Notes: generated by a model not told the origin, from the sequence alone. A stretch of DNA of 15,771 bases from Parcubacteria group bacterium SW_4_49_11 (GCA_003021915.1 PXOY01000044.1:1-15771); one strand, 5' to 3'; counted from the stretch's first letter, positions 6,820 to 13,521 are shown. Numbers and translations: made by a program.

Positions 6820-6909
6820 TCGATTTACTACGGTCACTGAAAAAACATTCTGTTTCCCTCCTTTTTAAAGGAGGAAAAGCCCGTTAGGGAAAGGAAGATT
6901 TGGGGCTAT
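6820..6909 (+). repeat. Intergenic modular hairpin repeat, copy B (short form)
   Basis: It opens with TCGATTTACTACGGTCACT (6820-6838), identical to copy A. Then come an AAACA-TTC-TGTTT hairpin, the CTCCTTT/AAAGGAG stem, CCCGTTAGGG and TTTGGGGCTAT. It reads like copy A after deletion between its two TCACT-plus-A-run hairpins. It sits directly after the zwf stop, so the hairpins may end zwf transcription. Bases 6910-6963 show nothing recognisable. Confidence 0.85.
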
Positions 6910-6963
6910 CTCCAGTTTCTTTGAAAATAGGCTTTCGTCACGAGAACTCCATCCCCCTTCGGG

Positions 6964-7166
6964 TCGATATTTGACGGTCACTTAAAAACCTTCGGTTTTT
7001 ATGCTTCTCTTTAAAAAGAGGAAGACACAACCTGTTTTCCCCCGTGATCGCAGGAAATGCTCAACGCCAGCGGGACATTGCTATTGGCAGTCCCTCTTGT
7101 TGGAAGATAGGCCTCGTAAGAGGCCGGAAGAAACCGCAGGTGTCTTCAGTGACCGTGGTAATTCGA
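6964..7166 (+). mobile_element. MITE-like repeat with terminal inverted repeats, copy D
   Basis: A 203-bp element has a left end TCGATATTTGACGGTCACT (6964-6982) and a right end AGTGACCGTGGTAATTCGA (7148-7166). They are inverted copies, perfect over the inner ACGGTCACT and outer TCGA. Inside are AAAAACC-TTC-GGTTTTT (6984-7000), an A/G-rich stem (7004-7024), and an inverted copy of the segment seen in A and C (around 7054-7095, CAACGCCAGCGGG...TTGCTATTGGCAGTCC). The last is a perfect GGCCTC-GTAA-GAGGCC hairpin (7110-7125). It encodes no protein. The right end lies 55 bases before the prepilin-LamG gene. No clear target-site duplication is seen beyond the TCGA termini. Confidence 0.65.
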
Positions 7167-7180
7167 GGCTTCTCCCAGAT

Positions 7181-7210
7181 TTGCTATCTTTCTCTGCTGT
7201 CTGCTACAGT
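7181..7210 (+). promoter_or_regulatory. Possible promoter of the prepilin-LamG gene
   Basis: TTGCTA (7181-7186) and TACAGT (7205-7210) lie 18 bp apart. The start would be about five bases before ATG 7222, another near-leaderless arrangement. Both boxes are imperfect. Confidence 0.3.
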
Positions 7211-7221
7211 ACACATAGTAT

Positions 7222-8526
7222 ATGAAACACAAAAAACCCGGCTTTACTTTACTCGAGATTTTATTGGTGGTGGCGGCTGTCGGTCTTCTGGCCGCTATCG
7301 TGTTTGTGGCCATTAATCCCAGCGAGCAACTCGGGAAGGTGCGTGATACCGAGCGGCAAAGCGAGGTTGATACCCTGCATGATGCAATCCGGCAGTACAA
7401 CATAGATAACAGCGAGTGGCCTGACGAGATTGCAAGCATGAGTGCCAACAGTGCCAAAGAAATTTGTGCCGATGGCGTGAGTGATGAAGCTTGTATCAAC
7501 CTAACCGATGACTTAACCCCTGAGTACATTGCAGAGGTACCGTCTGGTCCGAACACGGAAGGCACGGGGAGTGGCTACGTGGTCTCCAAGCAAAATACGC
7601 GCGTTCGCGTAGCAGCCCGAAACGTGGAAGAACGCTCCAAGGGTATTGCGGCGGGGTACAGCTCCAACAGTTTGCTTGATGCCCATCCATTTGCGACGCT
7701 GGCGTACTCCATTAGATTACTGCGCGCGGGCCACGTAACCGAAACCGTACAAAGCGGTAACACCACTGCGGGTTCCTATTTGGTGCGTATTCGGCAGGAT
7801 AACGCTAACAATGACACCGCCGACGTGCTCCCGGATGAAAACGGCGAATTAAGTATGGATAGCACGGTCCAAAACACCAGCAATAGTGCCGATGGGCAGA
7901 CCTTACAAACCTGGGTGGGAGGTAATAATGCATATGTAACCGCGTGGTATGACCAATCCGGCAACCAGGACAACGGCCTCAGCTCCACCACCGGCGAGCA
8001 ACCTCAAATTATTGGCGGAGGGAGCTTCATCACCAGATCTTCAATTCCGCAATTACAATTTGATGGTACGGATGACTACTTAGCTTTGGAAAAGTTCTAC
8101 GATTCGGCAGACATTTGTAGTATGACCGTCAGTGCTTGGGCAAGCATGCCCGATGCGGGTGGTGAGATTGGTATTTTAACGTTTGATTGGAGTGAGTATT
8201 TTCGGTATGAGGAAGGATATCATGTCCAGGAAGATAAGTTGGGCTTTAATACAAATGGTGACACGACACATGCTATGGGAAGCAGCACCGCTATAGATGA
8301 CAACACCCGACAACATGTGGCAGCGGTTTTTGAAGAATCGGCTAATCCCGATAAAAAAGTGTACGTGAACGGACAATCCGACGGGAGTGCCGATCAACAT
8401 AGTGGATGCTTGGGCAAAAACACACGTTATGGCTCAATTGGGATAAGTAGTGAAATGGAGACATTTGATGGTGCTACACCACATGATCACGACCGCTATG
8501 AAGGCACCATAGAGCAAGTGGTGTAA
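7222..8526 (+). CDS. Type IV prepilin-like protein with LamG/ConA-like C-terminal domain, C-terminus cut by duplication
   Basis: This 434-aa product starts with a class III prepilin signal: a basic leader, the cleavage site PG|FTLLE (G7|F8, with E12 at mature position 5) and a hydrophobic helix to about residue 29. The pseudopilin neck INPSEQLGKVRDTERQSEV comes next. Residues 230-434 resemble a concanavalin A-like (LamG) jelly roll (LQFDGTDDYLAL, MTVSAWA, RQHVAAVFE, KVYVNGQ). Such proteins are displayed on pilus or pseudopilus fibres and may bind glycans. The frame ends at TAA 8524-8526 inside a 20-bp tandem duplication. Without it, the frame would continue as VFYEDRAFSDRQITDLYERY to TAA 8601-8603, the normal LamG ending. 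So about 20 C-terminal residues are lost. The neck closely parallels the second prepilin at 14457. Confidence 0.85.
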   Translation: MKHKKPGFTLLEILLVVAAVGLLAAIVFVAINPSEQLGKVRDTERQSEVDTLHDAIRQYNIDNSEWPDEIASMSANSAKEICADGVSDEACINLTDDLTPEYIAEVPSGPNTEGTGSGYVVSKQNTRVRVAARNVEERSKGIAAGYSSNSLLDAHPFATLAYSIRLLRAGHVTETVQSGNTTAGSYLVRIRQDNANNDTADVLPDENGELSMDSTVQNTSNSADGQTLQTWVGGNNAYVTAWYDQSGNQDNGLSSTTGEQPQIIGGGSFITRSSIPQLQFDGTDDYLALEKFYDSADICSMTVSAWASMPDAGGEIGILTFDWSEYFRYEEGYHVQEDKLGFNTNGDTTHAMGSSTAIDDNTRQHVAAVFEESANPDKKVYVNGQSDGSADQHSGCLGKNTRYGSIGISSEMETFDGATPHDHDRYEGTIEQVV

Positions 8527-8545
8527 CCATAGAGCAAGTGGTGTT
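8506..8545 (+). repeat. 20-bp tandem duplication that shifts the frame of the prepilin-LamG gene
   Basis: Two adjacent 20-base copies (8506-8525 and 8526-8545) begin ACCATAGAGCAAGTGG and differ only at the last base. Twenty is not a multiple of three, so the second copy is out of frame and TAA at 8524-8526 ends translation. The unit carries CACCA/TGGTG inverted arms, a plausible cause of slippage. Confidence 0.85.
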
Positions 8546-8646
8546 TTATGAGGATCGGGCGTTTTCCGATCGGCAAATTACCGATTTGTATGAGCGATAT
8601 TAATAAAACGCAATTCTTAACGCCGATTACGTAACCTCCGGCTCGA

Positions 8647-8686
8647 AGTGACCGTTGTAAATCGATATTTGACAGTTATGAACTGT
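8647..8686 (+). repeat. Back-to-back repeat termini sharing TCGA, plus hairpin
   Basis: AGTGACCGTTGTAAATCGA (8647-8665) is the reverse complement of the A/B terminus with one mismatch. It shares its TCGA with an outward copy of the D left end, TCGATATTTGACAGT (from 8662). A perfect ACAGTT-ATG-AACTGT hairpin (8672-8686) follows in the place where other copies carry their first hairpin. This fills much of the gene-free stretch 8604-8761. Confidence 0.65.
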
Positions 8687-8705
8687 AATGATACTTTCCT
8701 TTTAA

Positions 8706-8744
8706 GCTAAAATTGTCTCGTTTTAGCGGTTTGTACATTGTACA
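8706..8744 (+). promoter_or_regulatory. Two palindromes upstream of the 184-aa gene
   Basis: GCTAAAA and TTTTAGC (8706-8712 and 8721-8727) form a perfect 7-bp inverted repeat around an 8-base loop. TGTAC-ATT-GTACA (8732-8744) is a second perfect palindrome, 17 bases before ATG 8762. They look like operator sites or a leader structure for this gene. No good -35/-10 pair could be fixed. Confidence 0.4.
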
Positions 8745-8761
8745 CGTTGGAGTCCGATTAA

Positions 8762-9316
8762 ATGTTTACAGTGACAGCCGATAAGATGCATTGGATTGAA
8801 GCCCCGTATGGGGACCAACTAATTTTTTCCACTCCCGGTGAGTTTTACTCATATGGGTTTGTGTTTACAACACGTCGTCCCGTGTTCGCGTTACTCGATT
8901 GTAGAGCAAACAAAGGGCTCTCTCCAAATACAATACATTGGCACGATGAAGCAAATCTTTATTTTACCTTTGAGCCCGCTCGGATTTGTTCCGTTGAAAT
9001 GGCGAATTATTTGGGCTATGTATCTCAACCCGATAATAATTGCGCCTATGGCAAAACTCTTGTAACGCCCGCCGGTATGGGGCCTCAAGACTTTTATCGG
9101 TTACGCGATCAAAACGATATCATCGATCTGAAACTTGTTTGTGATAAAGCATTTGAGGACACAACCGATAAGGCCCACCTGGTGTCATTGTCTGTCGGTG
9201 CGGTTATTGCCGTCAAAACTCAAGGCGGAATACAAGGACAAAAGTATGGTCTCTTTGTCATAAGAGGCATCGTGGATGACGCCATCCAAATTGATGCGTG
9301 TCATACACTTCTCTAA
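8762..9316 (+). CDS. Hypothetical protein, 184 aa
   Basis: I do not recognise this protein. It looks soluble and mainly beta-stranded, with many aromatic residues and no signal peptide or membrane span. Notable parts are VFALLDCRANKG, an aromatic HWHDEANLYFTFEP stretch, TPAGMGPQDFYRL, and a C-terminal SLSVGAVIAVKTQGG...KYGLFVIRGIVDDAIQIDACH. That part could be the closing strands of a small beta-barrel. ATG 8762 has one of the clearest Shine-Dalgarno sites in the window, GGAG at 8749-8752, spaced 9 bases. The gene is monocistronic, framed by palindromes upstream and a strong terminator downstream, and flanked on both sides by the hairpin repeat family. That setting fits an acquired or independently regulated gene, though base use does not stand out by eye. 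Confidence 0.7.
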   Translation: MFTVTADKMHWIEAPYGDQLIFSTPGEFYSYGFVFTTRRPVFALLDCRANKGLSPNTIHWHDEANLYFTFEPARICSVEMANYLGYVSQPDNNCAYGKTLVTPAGMGPQDFYRLRDQNDIIDLKLVCDKAFEDTTDKAHLVSLSVGAVIAVKTQGGIQGQKYGLFVIRGIVDDAIQIDACHTLL

Positions 9317-9342
9317 CAGGGTAACGTTTTCATAGTAAGTAT

Positions 9343-9371
9343 CCCCGAACGCAGTCGTTCGGGGCTTTTTT
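9343..9371 (+). terminator. Strong intrinsic terminator after the 184-aa gene
   Basis: CCCCGAACG-CAGT-CGTTCGGGG gives a perfect 9-bp GC-rich stem followed by C and six T. It lies 27 bases after the stop, and its last T is the first base of the TCGA terminus of repeat copy C. Confidence 0.92.
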
Positions 9372-9665
9372 CGATTTACCACGGGCACTTCGTATTACTA
9401 CGGTTACTTAAAAACCTTCGGTTTTTACGGAAACCTGACGGTTTCCTATTTCCTGGGGACTGCCAATAGCAACCTCCCGCTGGCGTTGAAACGCTGCCCA
9501 CGGTCACTGAAGAAACCTCGGGTTCGCATAGTAAACGGGCACTCAAAAAACATTCTGTTTTTTGCGGCCTCCTGACGGAGGCCTATTTTCATTGGGACTG
9601 CATTTTGGCTACGCCAGAGGTTTTACTACGAAGTCTATTTTCCGACACGAGGACTGCATTTTCGC
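9371..9665 (+). repeat. Intergenic modular hairpin repeat, copy C (long form)
   Basis: A TCGATTTACCACGGGCACT end (9371-9389) is followed by a second degraded end, TATTACTACGGTTACT. Hairpins are AAAAACC-TTC-GGTTTTT (9410-9426), GGAAACC-TGAC-GGTTTCC (9429-9446), a weak AACC-TCG-GGTT near 9514, AAAAAACA-TTC-TGTTTTTT (9545-9563) and GGCCTCC-TGAC-GGAGGCC (9566-9583). The GGACTGCCAATAGCAAC segment shared with A lies at 9456-9500. GGACTGCATTTT occurs twice further on (9595 and 9653). It fills the gap between two convergent genes, so it may also end transcription from ruvC. Confidence 0.85.
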
Positions 9666-9672
9666 TTAATAC

Positions 9673-10176
9673 CTACCCCTTACTTTTCTTCAAAGCTTCC
9701 AGTTCTACATTGCTTTGCGCGCGGCATAACGCCACGGCCAGTCCGTCGGCAGCGTCGTCGGGTTTGGGAAGTGAGGGCAGTTTGAGCGTGTGTTGGACCA
9801 TCTGTTTCATCTGTTCTTTGGGGGCTTTGCCGTATCCGGTGAGTGCTTGCTTAATCTGGAGCGGGGTGAATTCGTGAATATCCGCTCCGTGTTGTTCCCC
9901 CGCCAATAAAACCACACCGCGGGCTTGAGCTACGGTAATAACCGTAGTGGTGTTACGAAAAAAGTACAGTTTTTCGATGGCGATACAGTCGGGGTTGTAG
10001 TTGGCGATAATCTCTGAGGTGTTGCTGTGAATGGTGTGTAAACGCTGGGAATCGGTATGCTCGGGCGGAGTGCTGATGGTGCCAAAGTCGTGCACGGCGT
10101 AGGAAAACTTGCTCTTTTCTTCAATTATGCCAAAGCCGGTGGTGGCGGTGCCGGGGTCTATGCCTAAAATACGCAC
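9673..10176 (-). CDS. ruvC: Crossover junction endodeoxyribonuclease RuvC
   Basis: This 167-aa enzyme cuts Holliday junctions at the end of homologous recombination, working with RuvAB. The acidic catalytic set is complete: D7 in ILGIDPGT, E68 in IAIEKLYF, and D141 with D144 in PDDAADGLAVALC. The length is close to E. coli RuvC (173 aa). The start is GTG 10176 and no ATG gives the conserved N-terminus. An AGAG lies just upstream. It follows yebC by 9 bases on the minus strand, the common yebC-ruvC pairing, and is probably co-transcribed from the promoter at 10773-10801. ruvA and ruvB are not adjacent. Repeat copy C lies immediately past its stop. Confidence 0.95.
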   Translation of the reverse strand: MRILGIDPGTATTGFGIIEEKSKFSYAVHDFGTISTPPEHTDSQRLHTIHSNTSEIIANYNPDCIAIEKLYFFRNTTTVITVAQARGVVLLAGEQHGADIHEFTPLQIKQALTGYGKAPKEQMKQMVQHTLKLPSLPKPDDAADGLAVALCRAQSNVELEALKKSKG

Positions 10177-10185
10177 AAATCTCTT

Positions 10186-10746
10186 TTACGCGTGTTTTGA
10201 ATCGGTGGCTTCCTCTTCTGAAGGAATACTCGTCCACACCTGTTCGACATCGTCCAGCTCCTCAAGTTCGGCGATAATTTGCTCGCATTTTTCTTGGGCG
10301 TCTGCGGATACGGGCATTTGAATGGCGACTCGGTATTCTTGCAAGGGAGTAATAGTTTCAAACATCCACTGCGCCGAGCCATTGGTTCCCAAGGAGCCGC
10401 CATGCCCTGAGAGTACTTGCCGCACTTCGCCCACGGTGCGGTTGGTGTTGTCGGTGTAGACTTTAATTAAAATACCCACGCCTTCGGGGCCGAAGCCTTC
10501 GTAAAGCATTTCCTCGCCGCTTTTTTCGGCGGCGCTTTTAAGGGCCCGGTCAATGTTCTTCTTGGGCATGTTAACCTTCTTGGCTTTTTCGAGCGCCGAG
10601 CGCAGTTCGGTGTTTTGTTCGGGATCAGTGCCTTTGCGAGCGGCTACACGAATCATTTTGCCCACTTCGCCGAAAATGCGCCCTTTTTCGGTATCGTTTA
10701 CCGCTTTCTGTCGTTTGATCTTGGACCATTTGTTGTGTCCGGCCAT
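10186..10746 (-). CDS. yebC: YebC/PmpR-family protein, shortened
   Basis: This 186-aa member of the YebC/TACO1 family has the diagnostic start MAGHNKWSKIKRQK and the central YEGFGPEGVGILIKVYTDNTNRT block. YebC proteins bind RNA or the ribosome and help translation of difficult (for example polyproline) stretches; some were described as transcription regulators. Family members are usually 235-250 aa. Here the segment normally following the NGSAQWMFE strand is missing: the GAEDVE-type domain is skipped, and the protein passes to a short linker and the closing ELEELDDVEQVWTSI strand. So about 55 residues are lost without a frame break. ATG 10746 lies about 20 bases after the predicted transcription start and has no close Shine-Dalgarno site. 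ruvC follows 9 bases downstream. Confidence 0.9.
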   Translation of the reverse strand: MAGHNKWSKIKRQKAVNDTEKGRIFGEVGKMIRVAARKGTDPEQNTELRSALEKAKKVNMPKKNIDRALKSAAEKSGEEMLYEGFGPEGVGILIKVYTDNTNRTVGEVRQVLSGHGGSLGTNGSAQWMFETITPLQEYRVAIQMPVSADAQEKCEQIIAELEELDDVEQVWTSIPSEEEATDSKHA

Positions 10747-10772
10747 ATGCGAAAAGGGATATTATCCTTTTA

Positions 10773-10801
10773 ATTATAGCTTTATGGACGGTATGAGGCA
10801 A
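10773..10801 (-). promoter_or_regulatory. Promoter of yebC-ruvC
   Basis: On the minus strand TTGCCT (10796-10801) and a perfect TATAAT (10773-10778) are separated by 17 bp. This predicts a leader of about 20 bases before ATG 10746. Confidence 0.65.
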
Positions 10802-10887
10802 ATATAGGGTGAAGGAACGGTTGGGTAGAGGAGCCAGAAGGGGGAATTACCGTCTATGTATATGGATACGTATACAAGGCTTAATCG

Positions 10888-10917
10888 TTGGGAATTCTTC
10901 TGTTATTACGTTATAAT
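10888..10917 (+). promoter_or_regulatory. Promoter of the histidine kinase-TspO operon
   Basis: TTGGGA (10888-10893) and a perfect TATAAT (10912-10917) are 18 bp apart. The start would be near 10924, about 20 bases before ATG 10945. It is divergent from the yebC promoter in the same 190-base gap. Confidence 0.6.
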
Positions 10918-10944
10918 AGATACTATACGTAGCCTGTTGTGGGT

Positions 10945-12237
10945 ATGAAAATAGCCCAAAAACAAAGCGAACGAGAAAAAATCGCCGAGCTATCGCGCAA
11001 TATCAGTCATTATTTGCAATTGCGCTTTTCGTTCATTTTTATTGCCGTAATGCTTGATGTGTTGCTTTATTTTAATGACCAGTCGATTGTATGGGCGCGC
11101 GTGTTGTTCCAGGTATGGCTCGTTTTTTACATGGTGGTGGAATATTTCCTTCACCAAAATTACACCTTCGTTGATTTTCAGCGGTACGAGTGGTTTGTAT
11201 TTATCATCTTTATTTCTGATCTGGTTACGTTGTCCATTGTGGCCTTGATTTATGCCTTTACGCCGGTGATTGTGCTGGGGTTCATGATTATTTTCTTATT
11301 CGCGGGGTTTATGTTTCGACGCCGGCGGTTTCGTCAGCTCCTGTTTAGCACGTTGGGCGTTTACTACATTTCCTTTGTCATCACGTACTTTTTTAAACGC
11401 GATTTCCTTATTATACAGGACAATTCGTTCTTTACCTTTTTTGTGTATCTTTTCGTCGTCCTCATATATATGCTTGGATTTTACATAACGGTCGAATATA
11501 TTAAGGGCATTATTCGAGAACAGCAGGAGGCTTTGATCGAGCAAAATCGCCTCAAAAGTGACTTCATGTCCACTTCTGCGCATCAGATGCGTACACCGCT
11601 TTCGGGCACGAAGTGGATTCTCGATATGGCGCTCAGTGGTGACTTAGGCGAGTTAACTGACCAACAAAAAAAATATTTCGCGCGAGCTCGATCCAAACTA
11701 AACACGATGTTGGGGTTGGTCAGTGATTTATTGAAAAATCTGGAAATACAAGACTCTCATATTCAGTACGAGTGGGAAACCGCGAATCTCCATGATCTGA
11801 TACAAAAAACGGTTACTGAATTGGAAGAACGCGCCCATAAGCGAGATATGAAGTTCGCGCTTAACGGAGAACGTGACGAGTTGAACGTGGAAGTGGATCG
11901 CAAGCAGATCTGTTATGTATTGGAAAATTTGGTGAGTAACGCCGTAAAATACGGATATGAGGGCAGCACGGTTACCGTGGATTGGCACAAAAACGAAGAT
12001 CGAGCGCGTATTTCGATTACGAATATAGGAATTGGCATTCCCGAAGATGAGCAAGATAAAGTCTTTCAGCGGTTCTATCGTGCCCAGAACGCTACGAATA
12101 TCGCAACGTCGGGTACGGGCTTGGGACTATCCATTTCTAAACGTATCGTGGAAGGACACGGTGGCGATATATGGTTTGAAACCGAGGAGGAGGAAGAAAC
12201 AACTTTCTATGTCTCGTTACCGCTCAAGCAAACCTAA
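10945..12237 (+). CDS. Membrane sensor histidine kinase
   Basis: This protein of about 430 aa has a purely membrane-embedded sensor region with roughly six helices in residues 25-190 (FSFIFIAVMLDVLLYF, VLFQVWLVFYMVVEYF, FVFIIFISDLVTLSIVALIY, VIVLGFMIIFLFAGFMF, LGVYYISFVITYFF, FFVYLFVVLIYMLGFYI). No sizeable extracellular loop is present. The HisKA dimerisation helix carries the phospho-accepting H213 in STSAHQMRTPLSG. The ATPase domain shows an N-box (ENLVSNAVKYG, near 330), NIGIGIPEDE in place of the usual DxGxGI, FQRFYRA, and the G2 box SGTGLGLSISKRIVEGHGG. It senses something in or near the membrane and would phosphorylate a response regulator, but none is encoded nearby. ATG 10945 is preferred over GTG 10939. 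Five TspO-like genes follow, the first after only 9 bases. Confidence 0.92.
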   Translation: MKIAQKQSEREKIAELSRNISHYLQLRFSFIFIAVMLDVLLYFNDQSIVWARVLFQVWLVFYMVVEYFLHQNYTFVDFQRYEWFVFIIFISDLVTLSIVALIYAFTPVIVLGFMIIFLFAGFMFRRRRFRQLLFSTLGVYYISFVITYFFKRDFLIIQDNSFFTFFVYLFVVLIYMLGFYITVEYIKGIIREQQEALIEQNRLKSDFMSTSAHQMRTPLSGTKWILDMALSGDLGELTDQQKKYFARARSKLNTMLGLVSDLLKNLEIQDSHIQYEWETANLHDLIQKTVTELEERAHKRDMKFALNGERDELNVEVDRKQICYVLENLVSNAVKYGYEGSTVTVDWHKNEDRARISITNIGIGIPEDEQDKVFQRFYRAQNATNIATSGTGLGLSISKRIVEGHGGDIWFETEEEEETTFYVSLPLKQT

Positions 12238-12246
12238 ACGCGTTCT

Positions 12247-12651
12247 ATGGACGACAGATACATACAATGGTTTGAATCGTTGCAAAAACCCAATTGGGGC
12301 TTTGATTTTGAAATGCTCGGAGAATTTTGGATTATCGTGTATCCGTTGGCCGTGCTTGCGTTTTGTCTGACTATTTATTTGATCTGGAATGGGATGTTAG
12401 AGAAACGCGTATTATGTCCGGTCATTACGAATCTCCTCTTCAGTTTGGGGTTCAGTGTGTTGGTAGCCATGTTCCCCACGTTGATCTTCGTGGTGTTTCT
12501 CATGGTTCTCTATGCTCTCACCTTGGGATGGGTGTTGGCTGAACTGGCGAATATTCGTCACTGGACAGCTCTTCTGTTGCTTACTCCTTACACGCTTTGG
12601 GTGGTGATCGGAAGCGTGTCTGTGTTTGAACTCGCGAGACTTAATTGGTAG
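12247..12651 (+). CDS. TspO/MBR-like membrane protein, paralogue 1
   Basis: This 134-aa protein has about four membrane helices. It begins at the family motif WFESLQKPNWGF, which corresponds to WxxLxKPxWxPP of TspO/MBR (tryptophan-rich sensory) proteins. It ends with TPYTLWVVIGSVSVFELARLNW, matching the PYxxWxxxxxxxxxxxxRLN ending. TspO proteins bind porphyrins or similar hydrophobic ligands and are linked to stress signalling. The normal first helix before the WxxLxKP motif is missing. It starts 9 bases after the kinase stop, with no Shine-Dalgarno site, and should be on the same transcript. It is the most divergent copy at the N-terminus, as its proline motif reads KPNWGFDFE. Confidence 0.7.
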   Translation: MDDRYIQWFESLQKPNWGFDFEMLGEFWIIVYPLAVLAFCLTIYLIWNGMLEKRVLCPVITNLLFSLGFSVLVAMFPTLIFVVFLMVLYALTLGWVLAELANIRHWTALLLLTPYTLWVVIGSVSVFELARLNW

Positions 12652-12655
12652 ACGT

Positions 12656-13063
12656 ATGCCCGGATGGTTCCAATTATTTAATACACCGAGTTGGTACGAG
12701 CCGGGCGTTACTTTGCCTGTGCTGAATCAAGCATGGATACCGCTGTATGCTCTGTTTTCGTTGATCTTCTTTATCAGTCTGTATCATATGATTCGGGGCG
12801 AATGGGAATGGGTGATGATTATCCCGTTTGTGATAAATATCTTCTCGACGTTTGTATTTCCGTTGATTATGTTGCAAACTACCCATGTGGCGTTACTCTT
12901 CGCCTGGTTCGATCTTTTGGTTATGGTTTGCGCCACGTTCGGGGTGGTGGGCGTGCTTTGGCGTAAGTCACGCGTCCTCAGCCTCTTGTTACTTCCGTAC
13001 GTTGTCTGGACCTTGATTGTATTTGTCTTTCAGACAGAATTAGTACGCTTAAATCTCTTCTAA
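12656..13063 (+). CDS. TspO/MBR-like membrane protein, paralogue 2
   Basis: The product is 135 aa from ATG 12656, which gives MPGWFQLFNTPSWYEPG, aligned with the N-terminal motif of paralogues 4 and 5. The frame extends back to 12626 inside paralogue 1, but that start would add unrelated residues. Four helices are visible (WIPLYALFSLIFFISLYHMI, WVMIIPFVINIFSTFVFPLIML, VALLFAWFDLLVMVCATFGVVGVL, LLLLPYVVWTLIVFVFQTELVRLN). The ending LPYVVW...ELVRLN is the TspO signature. Lys of the KPxW motif is replaced by Thr (NTPSWYEPG). It lies 4 bases after paralogue 1 and 1 base before paralogue 3, so translational coupling is likely. Confidence 0.72.
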   Translation: MPGWFQLFNTPSWYEPGVTLPVLNQAWIPLYALFSLIFFISLYHMIRGEWEWVMIIPFVINIFSTFVFPLIMLQTTHVALLFAWFDLLVMVCATFGVVGVLWRKSRVLSLLLLPYVVWTLIVFVFQTELVRLNLF

Positions 13064-13064
13064 T

Positions 13065-13496
13065 ATGCCTGACGATCAAAGGCCACTTGAATCCACAGAG
13101 ACTCCCCTGAATATGATCGAAGAATCACCGCTGTACGTGGGTCAGCCCTGGTTTGACTACCTGAATATTGTTTGGGTTCCGATTTATTCGTTGGTCTCTG
13201 TATTGTTTCTTATAGCCATTTATCGGATGGTGCGTAACGAATGGGAGTGGCACGGATGTATTGCCATCGTGCTTAATTTAGTGGCCACGTTCCTGTTCTT
13301 TCCCATTCTGCGCGCAGGGGGTGAGATGGCCGTTATGATAGGCACCATGGATATTATAATCATGTGGCTGGCGGGGATCTGGTTTAGTGTCTTCGTTTTC
13401 CGACGCTCATGGATTATGGGACTTTTGATGATCCCATACCTTCTATGGAGTACATATGTCTGTGTTATTATGATAGAAGTATTACGATTGTATTAA
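13065..13496 (+). CDS. TspO/MBR-like membrane protein, paralogue 3, with polar N-terminal extension
   Basis: This 143-aa copy has a charged extension (MPDDQRPLESTETPLNM) before a degenerate motif SPLYVGQPWF. Helices of the same pattern follow (IVWVPIYSLVSVLFLIAIYRM, IAIVLNLVATFLFFPIL, MIGTMDIIIMWLAGIWFSVFVF, LLMIPYLLWSTYVCVIMIEVLRLY). The closing IPYLLW and EVLRL match the family, but the final LN is LY. ATG 13065 is one base after the previous stop. The loss of the WxxLxKP element suggests a changed ligand pocket or a structural partner role for this copy. Confidence 0.68.
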   Translation: MPDDQRPLESTETPLNMIEESPLYVGQPWFDYLNIVWVPIYSLVSVLFLIAIYRMVRNEWEWHGCIAIVLNLVATFLFFPILRAGGEMAVMIGTMDIIIMWLAGIWFSVFVFRRSWIMGLLMIPYLLWSTYVCVIMIEVLRLY

Positions 13497-13521
13497 AACA
13501 CATAACACGAAATAGGTTCGT

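Noticed and set aside
7001-7316. Short plus-strand frames (74 and 90 aa) before the prepilin gene
   Set aside because: They are built from repeat copy D and run into the prepilin gene in the wrong frame.
727-9665. CRISPR array
   Set aside because: The repeats are modular hairpins at scattered intergenic sites, not evenly spaced direct repeats with unique spacers.
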